Shown: positions 43,514 through 53,995, counted from the first letter of the stretch. The stretch is 64,000 nt of DNA from Henriciella sp. (GCA_030066975.1 JASJAO010000012.1:43424-107423); one strand, 5' to 3'. Program-made: numbers and translations. Notes: generated from the letters alone by a model not told the origin.

Positions 43514-45689
43514 GGTTGGCGATCGGTTGTTTGCGGATGCGCTGTCCGGTGGCGGCAAACACGGCATTGGCGAGTGCCGGTGCAATCGGAGGTGTGCCGG
43601 GCTCACCGCCGCCGCCCACGCGGGCGCCGCTATTGATGATCTTCACTGTGATCTCCGGCGATTGATCAATCCGCAGCATCGGATAGTCGTGGAAATTCGA
43701 CTGCATCACCGCGCCATTCTCAATGGTGATGTCGCCATAGAGCGCTGCGGTCAGACCATAGATGATCCCGCTTTCGATCTGGGCAATGAAGCCATCCGGG
43801 TTCATCGCATAGCCGGGATCTGCGGCGCACCAGACATGCACGACGCGGGGCTCCGGCCCGGTCACATCCACTTCGACCACTTGCGCGACAACGGTCCCGA
43901 ACGAGGCGACCAGCGCGATGCCGAGACCGCGACCTTCCGGCACCGCACGGCCCCAGTCGGCCGCCTTGGCCGCCTCATCCAATACGGTCAGATAGCGCGG
44001 GGCATGCTCAACCAGTTTGCGGCGGAATGCATAGCCGTCCATCCCGGCTTCATGCGCCAGCTCGTCGATGAAGCTTTCGATAAAGAAGCCGTGCTGAGTG
44101 TGATCGACAGAGCGCCATGGGCCAAAGCGAACATGATGCGCGCTCTCGGCGAACTGGATCAGCTGATTGTCGATCTTGTAAGGGATATGCGAGGCCTCTG
44201 GCGGATCGTGCTTTTCAACAAACACATTCTCCCAGGACACCGGCATGCCTTCTTCGTCGAGCCCAGCCTTGAACCGGCTGACCACGGCCGGGCGATACCA
44301 GTCCTGCTGGGTGTCCTCCTCACGCGACCAGATCATCTTGACTGGGTGATCAAAGTCTTTGGCGATTTGAACGGCCATGATCGGATAGTCCGGCATGGCG
44401 CGCCGCCCGAAGCCGCCGCCAAGCAACACATTGTGGACGGTGACGTCATGCTCATTGACGTCCATGGTCGCCGCAATCTGGTTTCGAATGTCCAGCGGGT
44501 TCTGCAGGCCAGACCAAAGCTCGATCTTGCCGTCATGGAACCAGGCTGTGGCGTTGAGAGGTTCCATCGCCGCATGTGCCAAAAACGGCACGGTATACTC
44601 TGCCTCATATACGCGCGCGGCCCCGGCGGTGGCTTTCGACGCGTTGCCAACAGCGACATCCTTTTTGGCTTTACCTGTATCGATCGCCGCCCGCTGTTGA
44701 TTGTAGATATCAGCTTGATTCAGCGTCTCGGCCCCGGTCTTCGTCCAGGTGACGTCAAGCTGGCGCAGCGCATTCTCAGCCTGCCAATAGCCATCGGCCA
44801 CCACAGCGACAAAGCTCTCTTTGTTCAGGATTTTAACAACGCCCGGCATGTCGGTCGCGTAGCTGTCATCGACCCGCTCGACCATTGACCCCAGCACCGG
44901 TGGGCCCATCACGGCTGCGTACTTCATACCGGGCAGATCAACATCAATGCCGAACTCCGCGGTGCCGTTGACTTTTGCCGGTATGTCATGTCGCGGCATG
45001 GACTTGCCCATGAACGTATACTGATCCGGCGTTTTCAGCTTTGGCTGGGTTGGCGGCGCGTATTCGCCTGCCTGTTCGGCGAACGCGGCGTACGGCGCAG
45101 ACCGGTTCGATCCATCGTGGAAGACATAGCTCTTCTCGGTGCGCAATTCGGAGCGCGGCACACGCCACTCCTTGGCGGCAGCCTTCACAATCATCTCACG
45201 CGCTGCGGCCCCGGCAATGCGCATGCCGCCCATGCCGGTAAACCGAACGGCCGTACTGCCGCCGGTAATCTGCAATCCCATGGATTGGGCGATCCGCAGG
45301 AATCCGCCATTCAGCGAGTCCTGAACAAAGCCAGGTACCTTGGTATCGCCCATCAAATACTCACGGCCCAGCGGATAGTTGGCATAAGCCTCATGCGCGG
45401 GCGCCTGTTCGAACGTCACCTTATCCCAGTCGGCATCCATTTCGTCAGCCAGCATCTGCGTCATCGAAGTCCAGACGCCCTGGCCCATCTCGCTGTGCGG
45501 CACGATTGCGGTAACGACATTGTCCTGATCCAGTTTGACCCAGACGTTGATCAATGTCTCCCCGTCATCCGTCATCATGCCCGCGAGTTTCGGCGCGCGA
45601 TGACCTTCGCGAATACCAACACCCACGGCCAGCACACCGCCGGTGAGAACGCCCGCTGTGATAAAGCCTCTACGTGTCCACTTTCCCAT
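43494..45689 (-). CDS. iorB: xanthine dehydrogenase-family molybdopterin-binding subunit (isoquinoline 1-oxidoreductase beta-like)
   Basis: 731 residues; AAAGGAGACAAG precedes [20 protein letters not shown], which contains a twin-arginine signal. Internal motifs include [27 protein letters not shown] and [20 protein letters not shown], the molybdenum-cofactor loops of IorB/AldH-type subunits. It would partner the adjacent 2Fe-2S subunit to oxidise N-heterocycles or aldehydes in the periplasm. No dedicated cytochrome gene is visible nearby. Its stop overlaps the HTH citrate-synthase gene end by 20 nt. Confidence 0.92.
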   Translation of the reverse strand: MGKWTRRGFITAGVLTGGVLAVGVGIREGHRAPKLAGMMTDDGETLINVWVKLDQDNVVTAIVPHSEMGQGVWTSMTQMLADEMDADWDKVTFEQAPAHEAYANYPLGREYLMGDTKVPGFVQDSLNGGFLRIAQSMGLQITGGSTAVRFTGMGGMRIAGAAAREMIVKAAAKEWRVPRSELRTEKSYVFHDGSNRSAPYAAFAEQAGEYAPPTQPKLKTPDQYTFMGKSMPRHDIPAKVNGTAEFGIDVDLPGMKYAAVMGPPVLGSMVERVDDSYATDMPGVVKILNKESFVAVVADGYWQAENALRQLDVTWTKTGAETLNQADIYNQQRAAIDTGKAKKDVAVGNASKATAGAARVYEAEYTVPFLAHAAMEPLNATAWFHDGKIELWSGLQNPLDIRNQIAATMDVNEHDVTVHNVLLGGGFGRRAMPDYPIMAVQIAKDFDHPVKMIWSREEDTQQDWYRPAVVSRFKAGLDEEGMPVSWENVFVEKHDPPEASHIPYKIDNQLIQFAESAHHVRFGPWRSVDHTQHGFFIESFIDELAHEAGMDGYAFRRKLVEHAPRYLTVLDEAAKAADWGRAVPEGRGLGIALVASFGTVVAQVVEVDVTGPEPRVVHVWCAADPGYAMNPDGFIAQIESGIIYGLTAALYGDITIENGAVMQSNFHDYPMLRIDQSPEITVKIINSGARVGGGGEPGTPPIAPALANAVFAATGQRIRKQPIANLNEGLT

Positions 45690-45712
45690 CGTCTTGTCTC
45701 CTTTAAGTGGCG

Positions 45713-46168
45713 CTACGCTTTGGCGGCGGCTTTGATAGCGGCGCGGATACGTCCATAGGCGCCGCAACGACAGATATTCCCGCGCATCGCGGCATCGATA
45801 TCGGCATCCGTGGGGTCTGGATTGTCCTTCAGCAATGCAACCGCCGACATGAGCTGGCCGGACTGACAGTATCCACATTGGGGCACCTGCGCGTCGATCC
45901 AGGCCTGCTGGACCGCATGCAAAGTGCCGTCCGGTGCTGCGACGCCTTCAATTGTCGTCACCTCAGCGCCCTCAGCGGCCGCAAGTGGCGTCGAGCACGA
46001 GCGGACCGGCACACCGTTCAGATGCACCGTACAGGCCCCGCATTGCGCAATGCCGCAACCAAACTTGGTGCCGTTCAGTTTCAACTGCTCTCGCAAGGCC
46101 CAAAGCAAAGGCGTTGACGGATCCACATCCACGCTTGTCTGCTGTCCGTTTACAACCAGCGTCACCAT
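45713..46168 (-). CDS. iorA: (2Fe-2S)-binding small subunit, isoquinoline 1-oxidoreductase alpha-like
   Basis: 151 residues; AGGAGG six bases before [16 protein letters not shown]. Plant-type ferredoxin cluster in [17 protein letters not shown] plus a later Cys, and the second cluster in [12 protein letters not shown] and [10 protein letters not shown]. It transfers electrons from the molybdenum subunit encoded 23 nt downstream. No signal peptide, so it probably travels with the Tat-signal-bearing large subunit. Confidence 0.93.
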   Translation of the reverse strand: MVTLVVNGQQTSVDVDPSTPLLWALREQLKLNGTKFGCGIAQCGACTVHLNGVPVRSCSTPLAAAEGAEVTTIEGVAAPDGTLHAVQQAWIDAQVPQCGYCQSGQLMSAVALLKDNPDPTDADIDAAMRGNICRCGAYGRIRAAIKAAAKA

Positions 46169-46343
46169 TGTGAGCCTCCTATAATGCCTGAACATTTCGT
46201 ATATTATTCAGGTTAACCTAGAACGCTGAGACCACAAAGCGAAATCTTTTCGACGCGCCATAACGCTTTAGTGAGCGGCCCGCGCCGCGCAGGCGGTTCG
46301 GTCGGTCTTTACCTCCCCGCGCATGGGGGCTACCGCTCGTCGC

Positions 46344-46955
46344 ATGTCCACACGCTCCTTGTTCCCGACAAAGCTGCATCAGACCCGTCTGCCGGACGGC
46401 CCGCTGATCGAAGAGCTTGAAGCAGCCTGCTGGATGCTAGAGGACGGCGATGCCGCAGGGCATGCCTGGTGCGAACGCGAGGGCTATCCCGGCTATACAT
46501 CCTACGCGTCTCTGAACGACCTTCCGGACCGCGCACCGGCTTTTTCTGAACTGATTAACGTACTCGACAAAGCCGCTGACCAGTTTGCGAAATGCTTGCA
46601 TTGGGATCTCGGCACGGCGCGGCTGACCTGCGACAGTCTCTGGGTGAATATTCTCGGCGAGGGCGGGCATCATAGTGGCCATATCCACCCCGGCAGCGTC
46701 CTCTCCGGCACCTGCTATATCGCCATGCCGCCGGGCAGCGGCGATCTAAAGCTGGAAGATCCACGCCTTGGGCTGATGATGGCGGCACCGCAACTGTTGA
46801 AATCTGTTCCCGAGACTGAGAACCGGTTTTTCTATGTCTCACCGCGCGCCGGCGATGTCTTGATGTGGGAAAGCTGGCTGCGACATGAAGTGATATCCGG
46901 CAGCCACGAAGACCCGCGCATATCCGTAAGCTTCAACTATTCCCTGACCGACTGA
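46344..46955 (+). CDS. putative 2OG-Fe(II) oxygenase (TIGR02466-like)
   Basis: 203 residues from MSTRSLFPTKLHQTRL. The cupin core carries GHHSGHIHPGSVLSGTCYIA with metal-ligand His residues, a 2-oxoglutarate-type Arg near RISVSFNY and WESWLRHEV with a further His. Similar proteins are annotated as uncharacterised 2OG-Fe(II) oxygenases. Substrate unknown. The gap to the iorA gene on the other strand is about 175 nt. Confidence 0.82.
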   Translation: MSTRSLFPTKLHQTRLPDGPLIEELEAACWMLEDGDAAGHAWCEREGYPGYTSYASLNDLPDRAPAFSELINVLDKAADQFAKCLHWDLGTARLTCDSLWVNILGEGGHHSGHIHPGSVLSGTCYIAMPPGSGDLKLEDPRLGLMMAAPQLLKSVPETENRFFYVSPRAGDVLMWESWLRHEVISGSHEDPRISVSFNYSLTD

Positions 46956-47112
46956 TTCCGCCGGATCTCCATACTCGCCAGCGATCAGGCTGCAGCTGGC
47001 AGGCTTTATGCACGGACAGGTTGCCGCGCCTTGCCCAAAACGCGGTTGACGAATGGTTGGGGACGCTTAAGCGGCTGGCAGAAATAGCGGGACATTCAAG
47101 GATTTTTCTCCC

Positions 47113-47640
47113 ATGGACATTACCAAGATCACTTGCGGCAACAATCCACCAGACGACCTCAATGTCATCATTGAAGTGCCGCTCGGCGGGCACCCGATTA
47201 AATACGAGATCGACAAGGCGTCCGGCGCGATGTTTGTCGATCGCTATCTCTACACAGAGATGCGCTATCCCTGTAATTACGGTTTCGTGCCGCACACGCT
47301 CAGCCTTGATGGAGACCCGATCGACGTGATGGTGGTCGGCAACCGGCCGCTTGTGCCCGGCGCGGTGGTCCGTGCCCGCCCGGTCGGCGTTCTCATGATG
47401 ACCGATGATAAAGGCCCGGATGAGAAAATCCTCGCCGTCCCGCACCCGAAACTGACCGCTTATTACGACAAGGTCTCAACCTTCCGCGATTTGCCGGATA
47501 TCCTGGTGGAAAAGATCACCCACTTCTTCACCCATTATAAGGACCTTGAAAAAGGTAAGTGGAGCCAGGTCGATGGCTGGGCGGGTGTTGAGCGCGCGCG
47601 GGAGCTGATCTCGGAAGCGGTTGAGCGGGGCTCTGAATAG
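47113..47640 (+). CDS. ppa: inorganic pyrophosphatase
   Basis: Soluble family I enzyme, 175 residues, hydrolysing pyrophosphate. [20 protein letters not shown] and [20 protein letters not shown] contain the Glu/Asp/Lys residues that bind Mg and pyrophosphate; [10 protein letters not shown] is the family signature. Short isolated gene, upstream leader about 157 nt. Confidence 0.97.
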   Translation: MDITKITCGNNPPDDLNVIIEVPLGGHPIKYEIDKASGAMFVDRYLYTEMRYPCNYGFVPHTLSLDGDPIDVMVVGNRPLVPGAVVRARPVGVLMMTDDKGPDEKILAVPHPKLTAYYDKVSTFRDLPDILVEKITHFFTHYKDLEKGKWSQVDGWAGVERARELISEAVERGSE

Positions 47641-47660
47641 TCCGCAGGTTCTGCCTGAGG

Positions 47661-47966
47661 CTAGAAACGGTCGGGTCTGAGGACCTCAACATCGCTGACA
47701 GTTACAACGCCGATATGCTCCCCGAGCAGGTCTTCAAGCTGCGTCATCGTCTCGGTTACGCGGGCGACATCTCCGATAGAGATGATCACCACCATGTCGC
47801 GGCTGGCCGAGATATCAGTGTCCCGCGACCAGCGATTTCCGCCGCCATACCCGGCGAGCGCTGGCAACACCGTATAACCCGTCATGCCGCACGATTCGAA
47901 AATCCGCCCGGCCCGCTTATGCGCCATCTTTTCGATAATCAGTTCTATTCGTTTTCGTTGATACAT
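47661..47966 (-). CDS. PII-like regulator, SbtB type
   Basis: 101 residues from MYQRKRIELIIEKM, with GGGAGG six bases upstream. A ferredoxin-like fold of the PII superfamily is suggested by KRIELIIEKMAHKRAGRIFE, the loop GYTVLPALAGYGGGNRWSRD and the strand MVVIISIGD. It begins one base after the SbtA-like transporter gene, and SbtB binds adenine nucleotides and controls SbtA in cyanobacteria. Function inferred from that pairing. Confidence 0.82.
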   Translation of the reverse strand: MYQRKRIELIIEKMAHKRAGRIFESCGMTGYTVLPALAGYGGGNRWSRDTDISASRDMVVIISIGDVARVTETMTQLEDLLGEHIGVVTVSDVEVLRPDRF

Positions 47967-47967
47967 A

Positions 47968-48966
47968 TCAGCCTCCCGCACCGGACATCAGACCCGCCAG
48001 ATAGATGTAGATCGGGATTCCGAGGGTCACGTTGAATGGAAATGTCACGCCCAGAGACAGGGTGAGATAGATGGACGGCTTGGCCTTGGGCAAAGCCAGG
48101 CGCATCGCGGCAGGCACGGCAATATACGAAGCCGACGCCGCCAGTGTGATCAAGAGAGCGCCATCGCCGGTATCCATGCCAAGCATCATCACCACGATTG
48201 CAGCCAGCGCCGCGGACACCAGCGGCATATAGAGGCCAAAACCAATGGTTGCGGCGCTAAGCTCGCGCCAGCCCTGGCGCAAACCACGCCCGGCCGACAG
48301 GCCCATATCCAGCAGGAACAGACACAGGACGCCCTGGAACAGACCGACAAAGAACGGCTCAACGCGCGCCGTGCCCTCTTCCCCGGCAATCCAGCCGATG
48401 ATCAAGGCACCGACCAGAACCACGATAGACGCGTTCAGCGCCACTTCGCGGATCAGCTCGCCTCGCTCTGAACCGGCAACCGGCGTCTCACGTTTCGCCC
48501 CGCGATTGGCCAGAAACAGCGCTGTGACAATGGCCGGGGTTTCCATCAGCGCGGCCACCGCCACCATATGACCTGAACTGTCGAGACCGGACATGCGCAC
48601 CGCTTCGGTCGCAGCAACGAACGTCACAATCGAGATTGATCCATAATGCGCCGCCGTCGCCGCAGCGTTTGTTTGATCGAGTTTGGTCGTGACCCGCAGA
48701 AAAAAATAGGAAATGGCAGGCACAATGAAGGACAGGACCACACCGGCCAGCAACACCAACATGACCTCAACGGTCAGTGGATTCTTCGACATCTCAACCC
48801 CGCCTTTGAGGCCGATCGCCATCATCAGATAAAGCGCCAGTCCTTTGGCAAAGGCTTCCGGAACCGACATTTGCGAGCGGAGCAGCGCCGCCCCCATGCC
48901 AAGCGCGAAAAACAGAATGATGGGCGAAAGCAGGGTGGAGATGGCAACGTCCAAAAGAGCCCCCAA
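47968..48966 (-). CDS. sodium-dependent bicarbonate transporter, SbtA-like
   Basis: 332 residues with about ten hydrophobic helices in two halves. LYLMMAIGLKGGVEMSKNPL and AHYGSISIVTFVAA are typical of the SbtA (DUF897) family, which imports bicarbonate with sodium. The best start is a TTG at 48966; no clear ATG or Shine-Dalgarno sequence is seen. Paired with an SbtB-like gene. In a heterotroph the bicarbonate may feed carboxylases. Confidence 0.85.
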   Translation of the reverse strand: MGALLDVAISTLLSPIILFFALGMGAALLRSQMSVPEAFAKGLALYLMMAIGLKGGVEMSKNPLTVEVMLVLLAGVVLSFIVPAISYFFLRVTTKLDQTNAAATAAHYGSISIVTFVAATEAVRMSGLDSSGHMVAVAALMETPAIVTALFLANRGAKRETPVAGSERGELIREVALNASIVVLVGALIIGWIAGEEGTARVEPFFVGLFQGVLCLFLLDMGLSAGRGLRQGWRELSAATIGFGLYMPLVSAALAAIVVMMLGMDTGDGALLITLAASASYIAVPAAMRLALPKAKPSIYLTLSLGVTFPFNVTLGIPIYIYLAGLMSGAGG

Positions 48967-49068
48967 AACATACGGATAACAGGCCCCCGCTCTCTATCGT
49001 GAACTCATGCGCGCGACCAGACTGAATCGAACGTCACCGCGCGACGGTTTGACCCGATGCCGCCGACT

Positions 49069-49629
49069 TTATTGGGATTGGGTAAAATACGCTGGCAAGT
49101 CTTCAAGCCGAGGCAAGTTCCGATCCTTGTCGGACAGGATTGGCGACGCCCCGTGTAAAGACCAATCAATCGCCAGTTGAGGATCGTTCCACGCAAGGCC
49201 CCGTTCAGCGTCTCGTGCATAATAGTCAGAGACTTTATACTGTACCTCGGCCTCCTCGCTCAGCGTACAGAAGCCATGGGCAAAACCCGGTGGCATGTAG
49301 AGCTGATGACCATTCTCCGCCGACAGGACGCAGCTTGCATGCTGGCCAAATGTGGGTGATCCGGTGCGAATATCGACCGCAACATCCAGGATCGTCCCTT
49401 GCGTGCAGCGGACCAGTTTCGACTGGGCGTGTGGCGGGATCTGAAAGTGCAATCCGCGGATCGTGCCCTTGCCGATGGAGCGGGAATGATTGTCTTGAAC
49501 GAACGTGTCCATGATCCCAGCCGCCGCAAAGGCATCGGCGCGATAGCTCTCACTGAACCAACCTCGCGCATCGACATGCCGGTTTGGCTTGACCAGAATG
49601 AGACCTGCGATCTCCAGGTGTTCAAACAT
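49069..49629 (-). CDS. rfbC: dTDP-4-dehydrorhamnose 3,5-epimerase
   Basis: 186-residue cupin of the dTDP-L-rhamnose pathway. GTIRGLHFQ carries the catalytic H61; PPGFAHGFCTLSEEAEVQY and KVSDYYARDAERGL contain the sugar-binding and catalytic Tyr region. Its pathway partners rfbB, rfbD and rfbA are 7 kb away in a more AT-rich block. Confidence 0.94.
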   Translation of the reverse strand: MFEHLEIAGLILVKPNRHVDARGWFSESYRADAFAAAGIMDTFVQDNHSRSIGKGTIRGLHFQIPPHAQSKLVRCTQGTILDVAVDIRTGSPTFGQHASCVLSAENGHQLYMPPGFAHGFCTLSEEAEVQYKVSDYYARDAERGLAWNDPQLAIDWSLHGASPILSDKDRNLPRLEDLPAYFTQSQ

Positions 49630-49848
49630 GCACCTTCATCCCTCTGTCGTCCGGCATCTGCTTTAGAGTACCCCGTGTCTCCAAAGGCATGGGCGGAGCT
49701 TTAGGCGGCAGCGAACGGGCAAACAACTCTGAATGTGCAGGGATTGAACACAATCCGGCACAAGACAGTTGACGCCCACGATGGAAACAGACAAACGGGT
49801 CGTACGGCAAACCGCGCGATGCGTAATAGATAAGGCGATCTCCAGACA

Positions 49849-50436
49849 ATGACCAAAGCCCCAGCGAAACGTCGGCAAGGCCCTCGGCGCAGTGAAGACT
49901 CTCGCGCCGCCATTCTTGAGGCGACCCGAAAAGAGCTGGTGGAAAATGGCTGGCGCAAGCTCAGCGTGGATAAAATCTCACGCCATGCCAAAGCCTCGAA
50001 GCAAACCATCTATCGCTGGTGGCCGGCGATCGGCACAATGTGTGTCGAGGCCGCGCTGACGCAACTCCCGCCGCGCTCAACGCATGGACGCGATCCGGTT
50101 GAGCGCATTGCTGACCTGTTGCAACCGCTTGAATCGGCAATGAAAGCTGGCTCTGGTCATGCAGTGTTTCGCGGCGCATTGATGGCCGCCTGTGATGACA
50201 AGGAGGCGGGCGACGCCTGGAGAAATTGGATCAAGGACAATATTCGCGCGCCATTGCGTCTAGTCCTCGCTGAAATCGCCACCAAGAAAATCATTCGCCG
50301 GGACTTCGATCTGGATGAGGCCGTTGACACCCTCACCGGCCCGATCTGGAGCCGCGTCCTCATCTTCCGCGCCCCCCTGCCCGACAATTTCAGCAGTCAC
50401 CAGGCCTCAAAACTCCTAAAATCCCTCGCACCCTAG
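49849..50436 (+). CDS. TetR/AcrR-family transcriptional regulator
   Basis: 195 residues; HTH in residues 15-62 with ILEATRKELVENGWRKLSVD and RHAKASKQTIYRWWPAIGTM. The C-terminal ligand domain resembles TetR_C_11/AcrR types. Upstream gap of 219 nt holds its promoter and possible operators; no clear palindrome noted. Target unknown. Confidence 0.92.
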   Translation: MTKAPAKRRQGPRRSEDSRAAILEATRKELVENGWRKLSVDKISRHAKASKQTIYRWWPAIGTMCVEAALTQLPPRSTHGRDPVERIADLLQPLESAMKAGSGHAVFRGALMAACDDKEAGDAWRNWIKDNIRAPLRLVLAEIATKKIIRRDFDLDEAVDTLTGPIWSRVLIFRAPLPDNFSSHQASKLLKSLAP

Positions 50437-50445
50437 AGCCGGCTC

Positions 50446-51069
50446 CTAAGGCCGGATATTCCAGACAGCGACGTTGAAGGCCCCGTCTGCGTTCAGCTCA
50501 AGCCGCCCCAAAGCCCCCGTGGCAAGTTTCAGAGCATGGTCGGACGCGGCCTTGTCGCCGAGCGCTTTCAGGGCGAAGCGGGCGATGCCGTTTGAGGTGA
50601 CGATCAGACTGGTCTTGGGTGTCGCAGGCCTCGCCAGTTTGGCCAGAAATTCGGACCAGGCGTGGATCAACCCCTCTGGGTCAACCTGCCAGCCGTCCGG
50701 CACGATGGCGTCGGCTTCCCAGGCGTCCAGCGCTGCTTGTCCAATTCGGGCGACAACTTCGGCTTCCGGCCGGTTTTCGTCCGGCCCGTAATCGATCTCG
50801 CGTAGGAACGCGACCGGGCGGACCTTCAATACGTTGGGTTGTTGCGCCGCTATCGCCTGCGCGGTTTGCATCGTGCGCCGTAGGGGGCTGGAATAGATCT
50901 CATCGAGAACGATGCCTTGTTGTTTGAAATACGCCGCAAGCGCCGCCGCCTGAGCCTGCCCCGACTTTGACAGCGCTAAATCCGTGCGCCCGCCGACCCG
51001 TGTCACCACATCGCCTCTATCAAACGTATTGCCGTGGCGAACGATGTAGATCTGATGCGATGCCGACAT
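50446..51069 (-). CDS. histidine phosphatase (phosphoglycerate-mutase-like) family protein
   Basis: 207 residues from MSASHQIYIVRHGNTFDRG, where RHGNT holds the catalytic H12; SSPLRRTMQTAQAI and the late SLIVTSNG complete the site, though the second active His of the usual SHG is replaced by Asn (TSNGI). The longer frame would overlap kdsA and is rejected. Ten nt downstream of kdsA on the same strand, so likely co-transcribed. Confidence 0.88.
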   Translation of the reverse strand: MSASHQIYIVRHGNTFDRGDVVTRVGGRTDLALSKSGQAQAAALAAYFKQQGIVLDEIYSSPLRRTMQTAQAIAAQQPNVLKVRPVAFLREIDYGPDENRPEAEVVARIGQAALDAWEADAIVPDGWQVDPEGLIHAWSEFLAKLARPATPKTSLIVTSNGIARFALKALGDKAASDHALKLATGALGRLELNADGAFNVAVWNIRP

Positions 51070-51079
51070 ATCTTGCGCG

Positions 51080-51928
51080 CTAGTTGACGATCTCATGCAG
51101 GGCTTTGAGTTCGCTGAGCAGAGCCCGCGCGTCACTGATCGGCAGGCAGCTTGGCCCATCGCACAGCGCCTTGTCCGGATCGGTATGAAACTCCAGGAAG
51201 ACCCCGTCTGCGCCAGCCGCAATGGCGGCCCGTGCAATCACGGCCACGCCGTCCCGACGACCGCCGGTCGAAGCTCCACTGGTGCGCGGGTCAGCGCCGG
51301 GAAGCTGGACGGCATGGGTTGCATCAATTGTCACCGGACAACCGAGCGCCTGCATCTGTTGAATGCCCAACATGTCGACCACCAGATTATTATAGCCGAA
51401 ACTCGTCCCACGTTCGCACAGAATGACCCGTTTTTCCGGCATCACTTCGCCAATCTTGGAGACGATGTTTTTGGTGTCCCAGGGGGCCAGAAACTGCGCT
51501 TTCTTGACCTGGACCAGTGCGCCTTTTGCATCTGCTGCTTTCGCAATCGCCACGACCAGGTCCGTCTGGCGGCACAAGAAGGCCGGCACCTGCAGGATGT
51601 CGACGATTTCCCCGGCGGGCTCAGCCTGTTCGGGTGTGTGCACATCGGTAAGGGTCGGCACATCAAGCTCGGCCTTCACTGTGGCAAGCATCTTCAACCC
51701 CGCATCGAGGCCCGGACCGCGATAGGACGTGATTGAAGACCGATTGGCTTTGTCATAGCTCGCCTTGAACATGCAAGGCAGGTCGAGATCCGCGCAGATC
51801 GCTTTCAGCTCCTGACCAATCTCCAGCGCGAGGTCCTCGCTTTCGAGCACGTTGATGCCCGCAATCACAGCCAGAGGCTGACCGGTCCCGATCGCCCAGT
51901 CTCGATCTTTCAGGGAAAGTGCTCTCAT
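51080..51928 (-). CDS. kdsA: 3-deoxy-8-phosphooctulonate synthase
   Basis: Condenses phosphoenolpyruvate with arabinose 5-phosphate to give Kdo 8-phosphate for lipopolysaccharide. 282 residues. The metal-site position holds Asn (N26 in AGINVLES), so this is the metal-independent class like the E. coli enzyme. MFKASYDKANRSS, CERGTSFGYNNLVVDM and DATHAVQLPG are conserved. The gene for a KdsC phosphatase is not seen here. Confidence 0.96.
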   Translation of the reverse strand: MRALSLKDRDWAIGTGQPLAVIAGINVLESEDLALEIGQELKAICADLDLPCMFKASYDKANRSSITSYRGPGLDAGLKMLATVKAELDVPTLTDVHTPEQAEPAGEIVDILQVPAFLCRQTDLVVAIAKAADAKGALVQVKKAQFLAPWDTKNIVSKIGEVMPEKRVILCERGTSFGYNNLVVDMLGIQQMQALGCPVTIDATHAVQLPGADPRTSGASTGGRRDGVAVIARAAIAAGADGVFLEFHTDPDKALCDGPSCLPISDARALLSELKALHEIVN

Positions 51929-52041
51929 ACTGTCTTCGCCTCTTCCTCGCCGCAGGCGGGTCGCCCTACGTGCGAAATATCAATCATGGTCGTGGGTCCT
52001 AGACGAGCGACCGCAAGATCGCCAGCCATCGATTGCGGTGA

Positions 52042-53070
52042 TCAGGCCTCGATGGCTTCAAATTCCCGCACACTTGGCCGGCGCTTGCGCAGATCATTGA
52101 CATTCCAGGTCATGGAATTGGCGATATTGACCCGCGGTCCGCTCGACGCATAGCGCTTTCGGGACTTCAGAATGCCCGGCAATCCGACGAGGCCGTGGAT
52201 CAGGCCTCTTAGGGTCGGGCGGAACGTCCCGTTGGAGGCTGACCGCACAAGGAGATAAAGCGAAATCGCAATGTGCCCCGGCGCCGTCAGCAGCAACAGG
52301 CCGAGCGGCATGTTCTTGAAATAGGTCCACATCCGATTTCGGGTACCGTGATAGACGGTAAAATCAGAATATCGTCCACTGATCGCGCTGCCTTTATGAT
52401 CAATGGCGGCGCGCTTCAAGAACACGCAACGCTCTCCGGCGAGACGCAGCCGGAAGCCTAGGTCGACATCCTCGCAATAGCAGAAGAAGCGTTTGTCAAA
52501 GCCGCCGACTTTCCGGAACACTTCGCGCCGCACGACCGCAGCCGCGCCGCAGGGGCTGAAACACTCCCCTTCCTCAGGCAGCGCGCTGACGGGATGTCCA
52601 AAGCCGCCGCGCCATGGAATGCCAAATCCGAAATAGGCGTCGCCGACGCCGTCGAGCAGGTTCGTGGCCCCGATTTCATATTGCGCGCTGGCGAATACCG
52701 ACGTCGCCGGATAGCGCTTCTGGCCGTTCACGACTTCCTGCAACCAGTCTGGCCGGGCCACAGTGTCCGGGTTCAAAAAGACCAGCCACTCTCCACGCGC
52801 CGACCGTTCGCCAAGATTACAGCCCCGCGCAAAACCAAGGTTCTTTGGCGCGCTGATCACCGTTTTATCGGGCAGATCAAACGCCTCTGCGAGCGCGGCG
52901 GAGCGATCCTTGGAGGCATTGTCGACGACAATCACCTCAAAGTCCTCGAAGGTTTGCTGCTGCAGGCCTTCAAGACAGCCTTCGATCCAGTCTTCACTCT
53001 CGTAAGACACGATAATGATTGAAAATTTTGGCAAGAGAGACACCCCAAACGCTACTCTGCACCACCCCAT
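52042..53070 (-). CDS. family 2 glycosyltransferase (rhamnosyltransferase-like)
   Basis: 342 residues from MGWCRVAFGVSLLPKFS; an inner GTG or an ATG 24 nt earlier are alternatives. GT-A opening FSIIIVSYESEDWIEGCLEG, metal motif in WLVFLNPDTVARPDWL, and FCYCEDVDLGFRLRLAGERC as general-base region match rhamnosyl- and hexosyl-transferases of the WbbL/RfbF kind. One hydrophobic segment near residue 265 suggests membrane association. Acceptor unknown. Confidence 0.88.
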   Translation of the reverse strand: MGWCRVAFGVSLLPKFSIIIVSYESEDWIEGCLEGLQQQTFEDFEVIVVDNASKDRSAALAEAFDLPDKTVISAPKNLGFARGCNLGERSARGEWLVFLNPDTVARPDWLQEVVNGQKRYPATSVFASAQYEIGATNLLDGVGDAYFGFGIPWRGGFGHPVSALPEEGECFSPCGAAAVVRREVFRKVGGFDKRFFCYCEDVDLGFRLRLAGERCVFLKRAAIDHKGSAISGRYSDFTVYHGTRNRMWTYFKNMPLGLLLLTAPGHIAISLYLLVRSASNGTFRPTLRGLIHGLVGLPGILKSRKRYASSGPRVNIANSMTWNVNDLRKRRPSVREFEAIEA

Positions 53071-53182
53071 GGCCCAAAAATTTACATGCCTCAAACGGGC
53101 CGTGTGCGCAATAGGGGACTGGTTGCTTTTAATTTATTCTGTAGAACTGCCCTGCTCTTTAGCAGATGAGACTCCGAGGTCC

Positions 53183-53995
53183 ATGCAAACGCTGATCGTC
53201 ATCCCGGCACGAATTGGATCGTCCCGGTTTCCAGCCAAGCCGCTTCACGTGATTGAAGGCAAGACGCTGCTGCAAAGGGTGGTCGAGATCGCCGCTGCAG
53301 TCAGTGCCTCCCGTGATGATGTCGACTATGTCGTCGCCACCGATCACGCCGATATTGTTGATCTGGCGCAGCGCCTGAACGCGCCAAGCGTTATGACCGA
53401 CCCGGATCTGCCTTCCGGCAGCGACCGCGCACTTGCCGCAGCCGATCTGCACCAGCCGGACGCGGACTTCATCATCAATCTGCAGGGCGACGCCCCGTTC
53501 ACGCCTATCAGCTATATAGAGCATTTGATTGCTGCGGCCTCGACCTCAACCTGCGATGTGATCACGCCGATTGTTCAGCTGAGTTGGGAGGAGCTGGATA
53601 TGGTCCGCGCCCGCAAGAAGGACCAACCGTTTTCCGGCACGAGCTGTGTGTTCGACCGGAACAATGAAGCAAAATGGTTCTCCAAGACCCTCCTGCCGGC
53701 CATTCGCCATGAAGCCGATCTGCGCGCGGCGTCGCCGCTGTCTCCGGTCTGGCGACATATTGGGCTTTACGGTTACAAACGTGCTGCCCTGAAGCGGTTT
53801 GTCAGCCTGCCGACCGGCACATACGAAGCGCTGGAGGGCCTGGAACAATTGCGTTTCCTCGAAAACGGCATGCGGATCGAAGTGGTCAAAGTCGCCGCCT
53901 CTCCGCACGCCATGTGGGGCGTCGACACCCCTGAAGACGCCGACCTCGCCGCCGAAATTATTCGCGCGCATGGCGAGCCGCTGGCAAATACTTAA
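53183..53995 (+). CDS. kdsB: 3-deoxy-manno-octulosonate cytidylyltransferase
   Basis: Activates Kdo as CMP-Kdo. 270 residues from [24 protein letters not shown] precedes this ATG, and a 56-codon N-terminal extension is rejected as it overlaps the divergent GT gene. [12 protein letters not shown] binds CTP and metal, and [16 protein letters not shown] and GVDTPEDA are conserved. Gene pair kdsA/kdsB is interrupted by the GT2. Confidence 0.92.
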   Translation: MQTLIVIPARIGSSRFPAKPLHVIEGKTLLQRVVEIAAAVSASRDDVDYVVATDHADIVDLAQRLNAPSVMTDPDLPSGSDRALAAADLHQPDADFIINLQGDAPFTPISYIEHLIAAASTSTCDVITPIVQLSWEELDMVRARKKDQPFSGTSCVFDRNNEAKWFSKTLLPAIRHEADLRAASPLSPVWRHIGLYGYKRAALKRFVSLPTGTYEALEGLEQLRFLENGMRIEVVKVAASPHAMWGVDTPEDADLAAEIIRAHGEPLANT

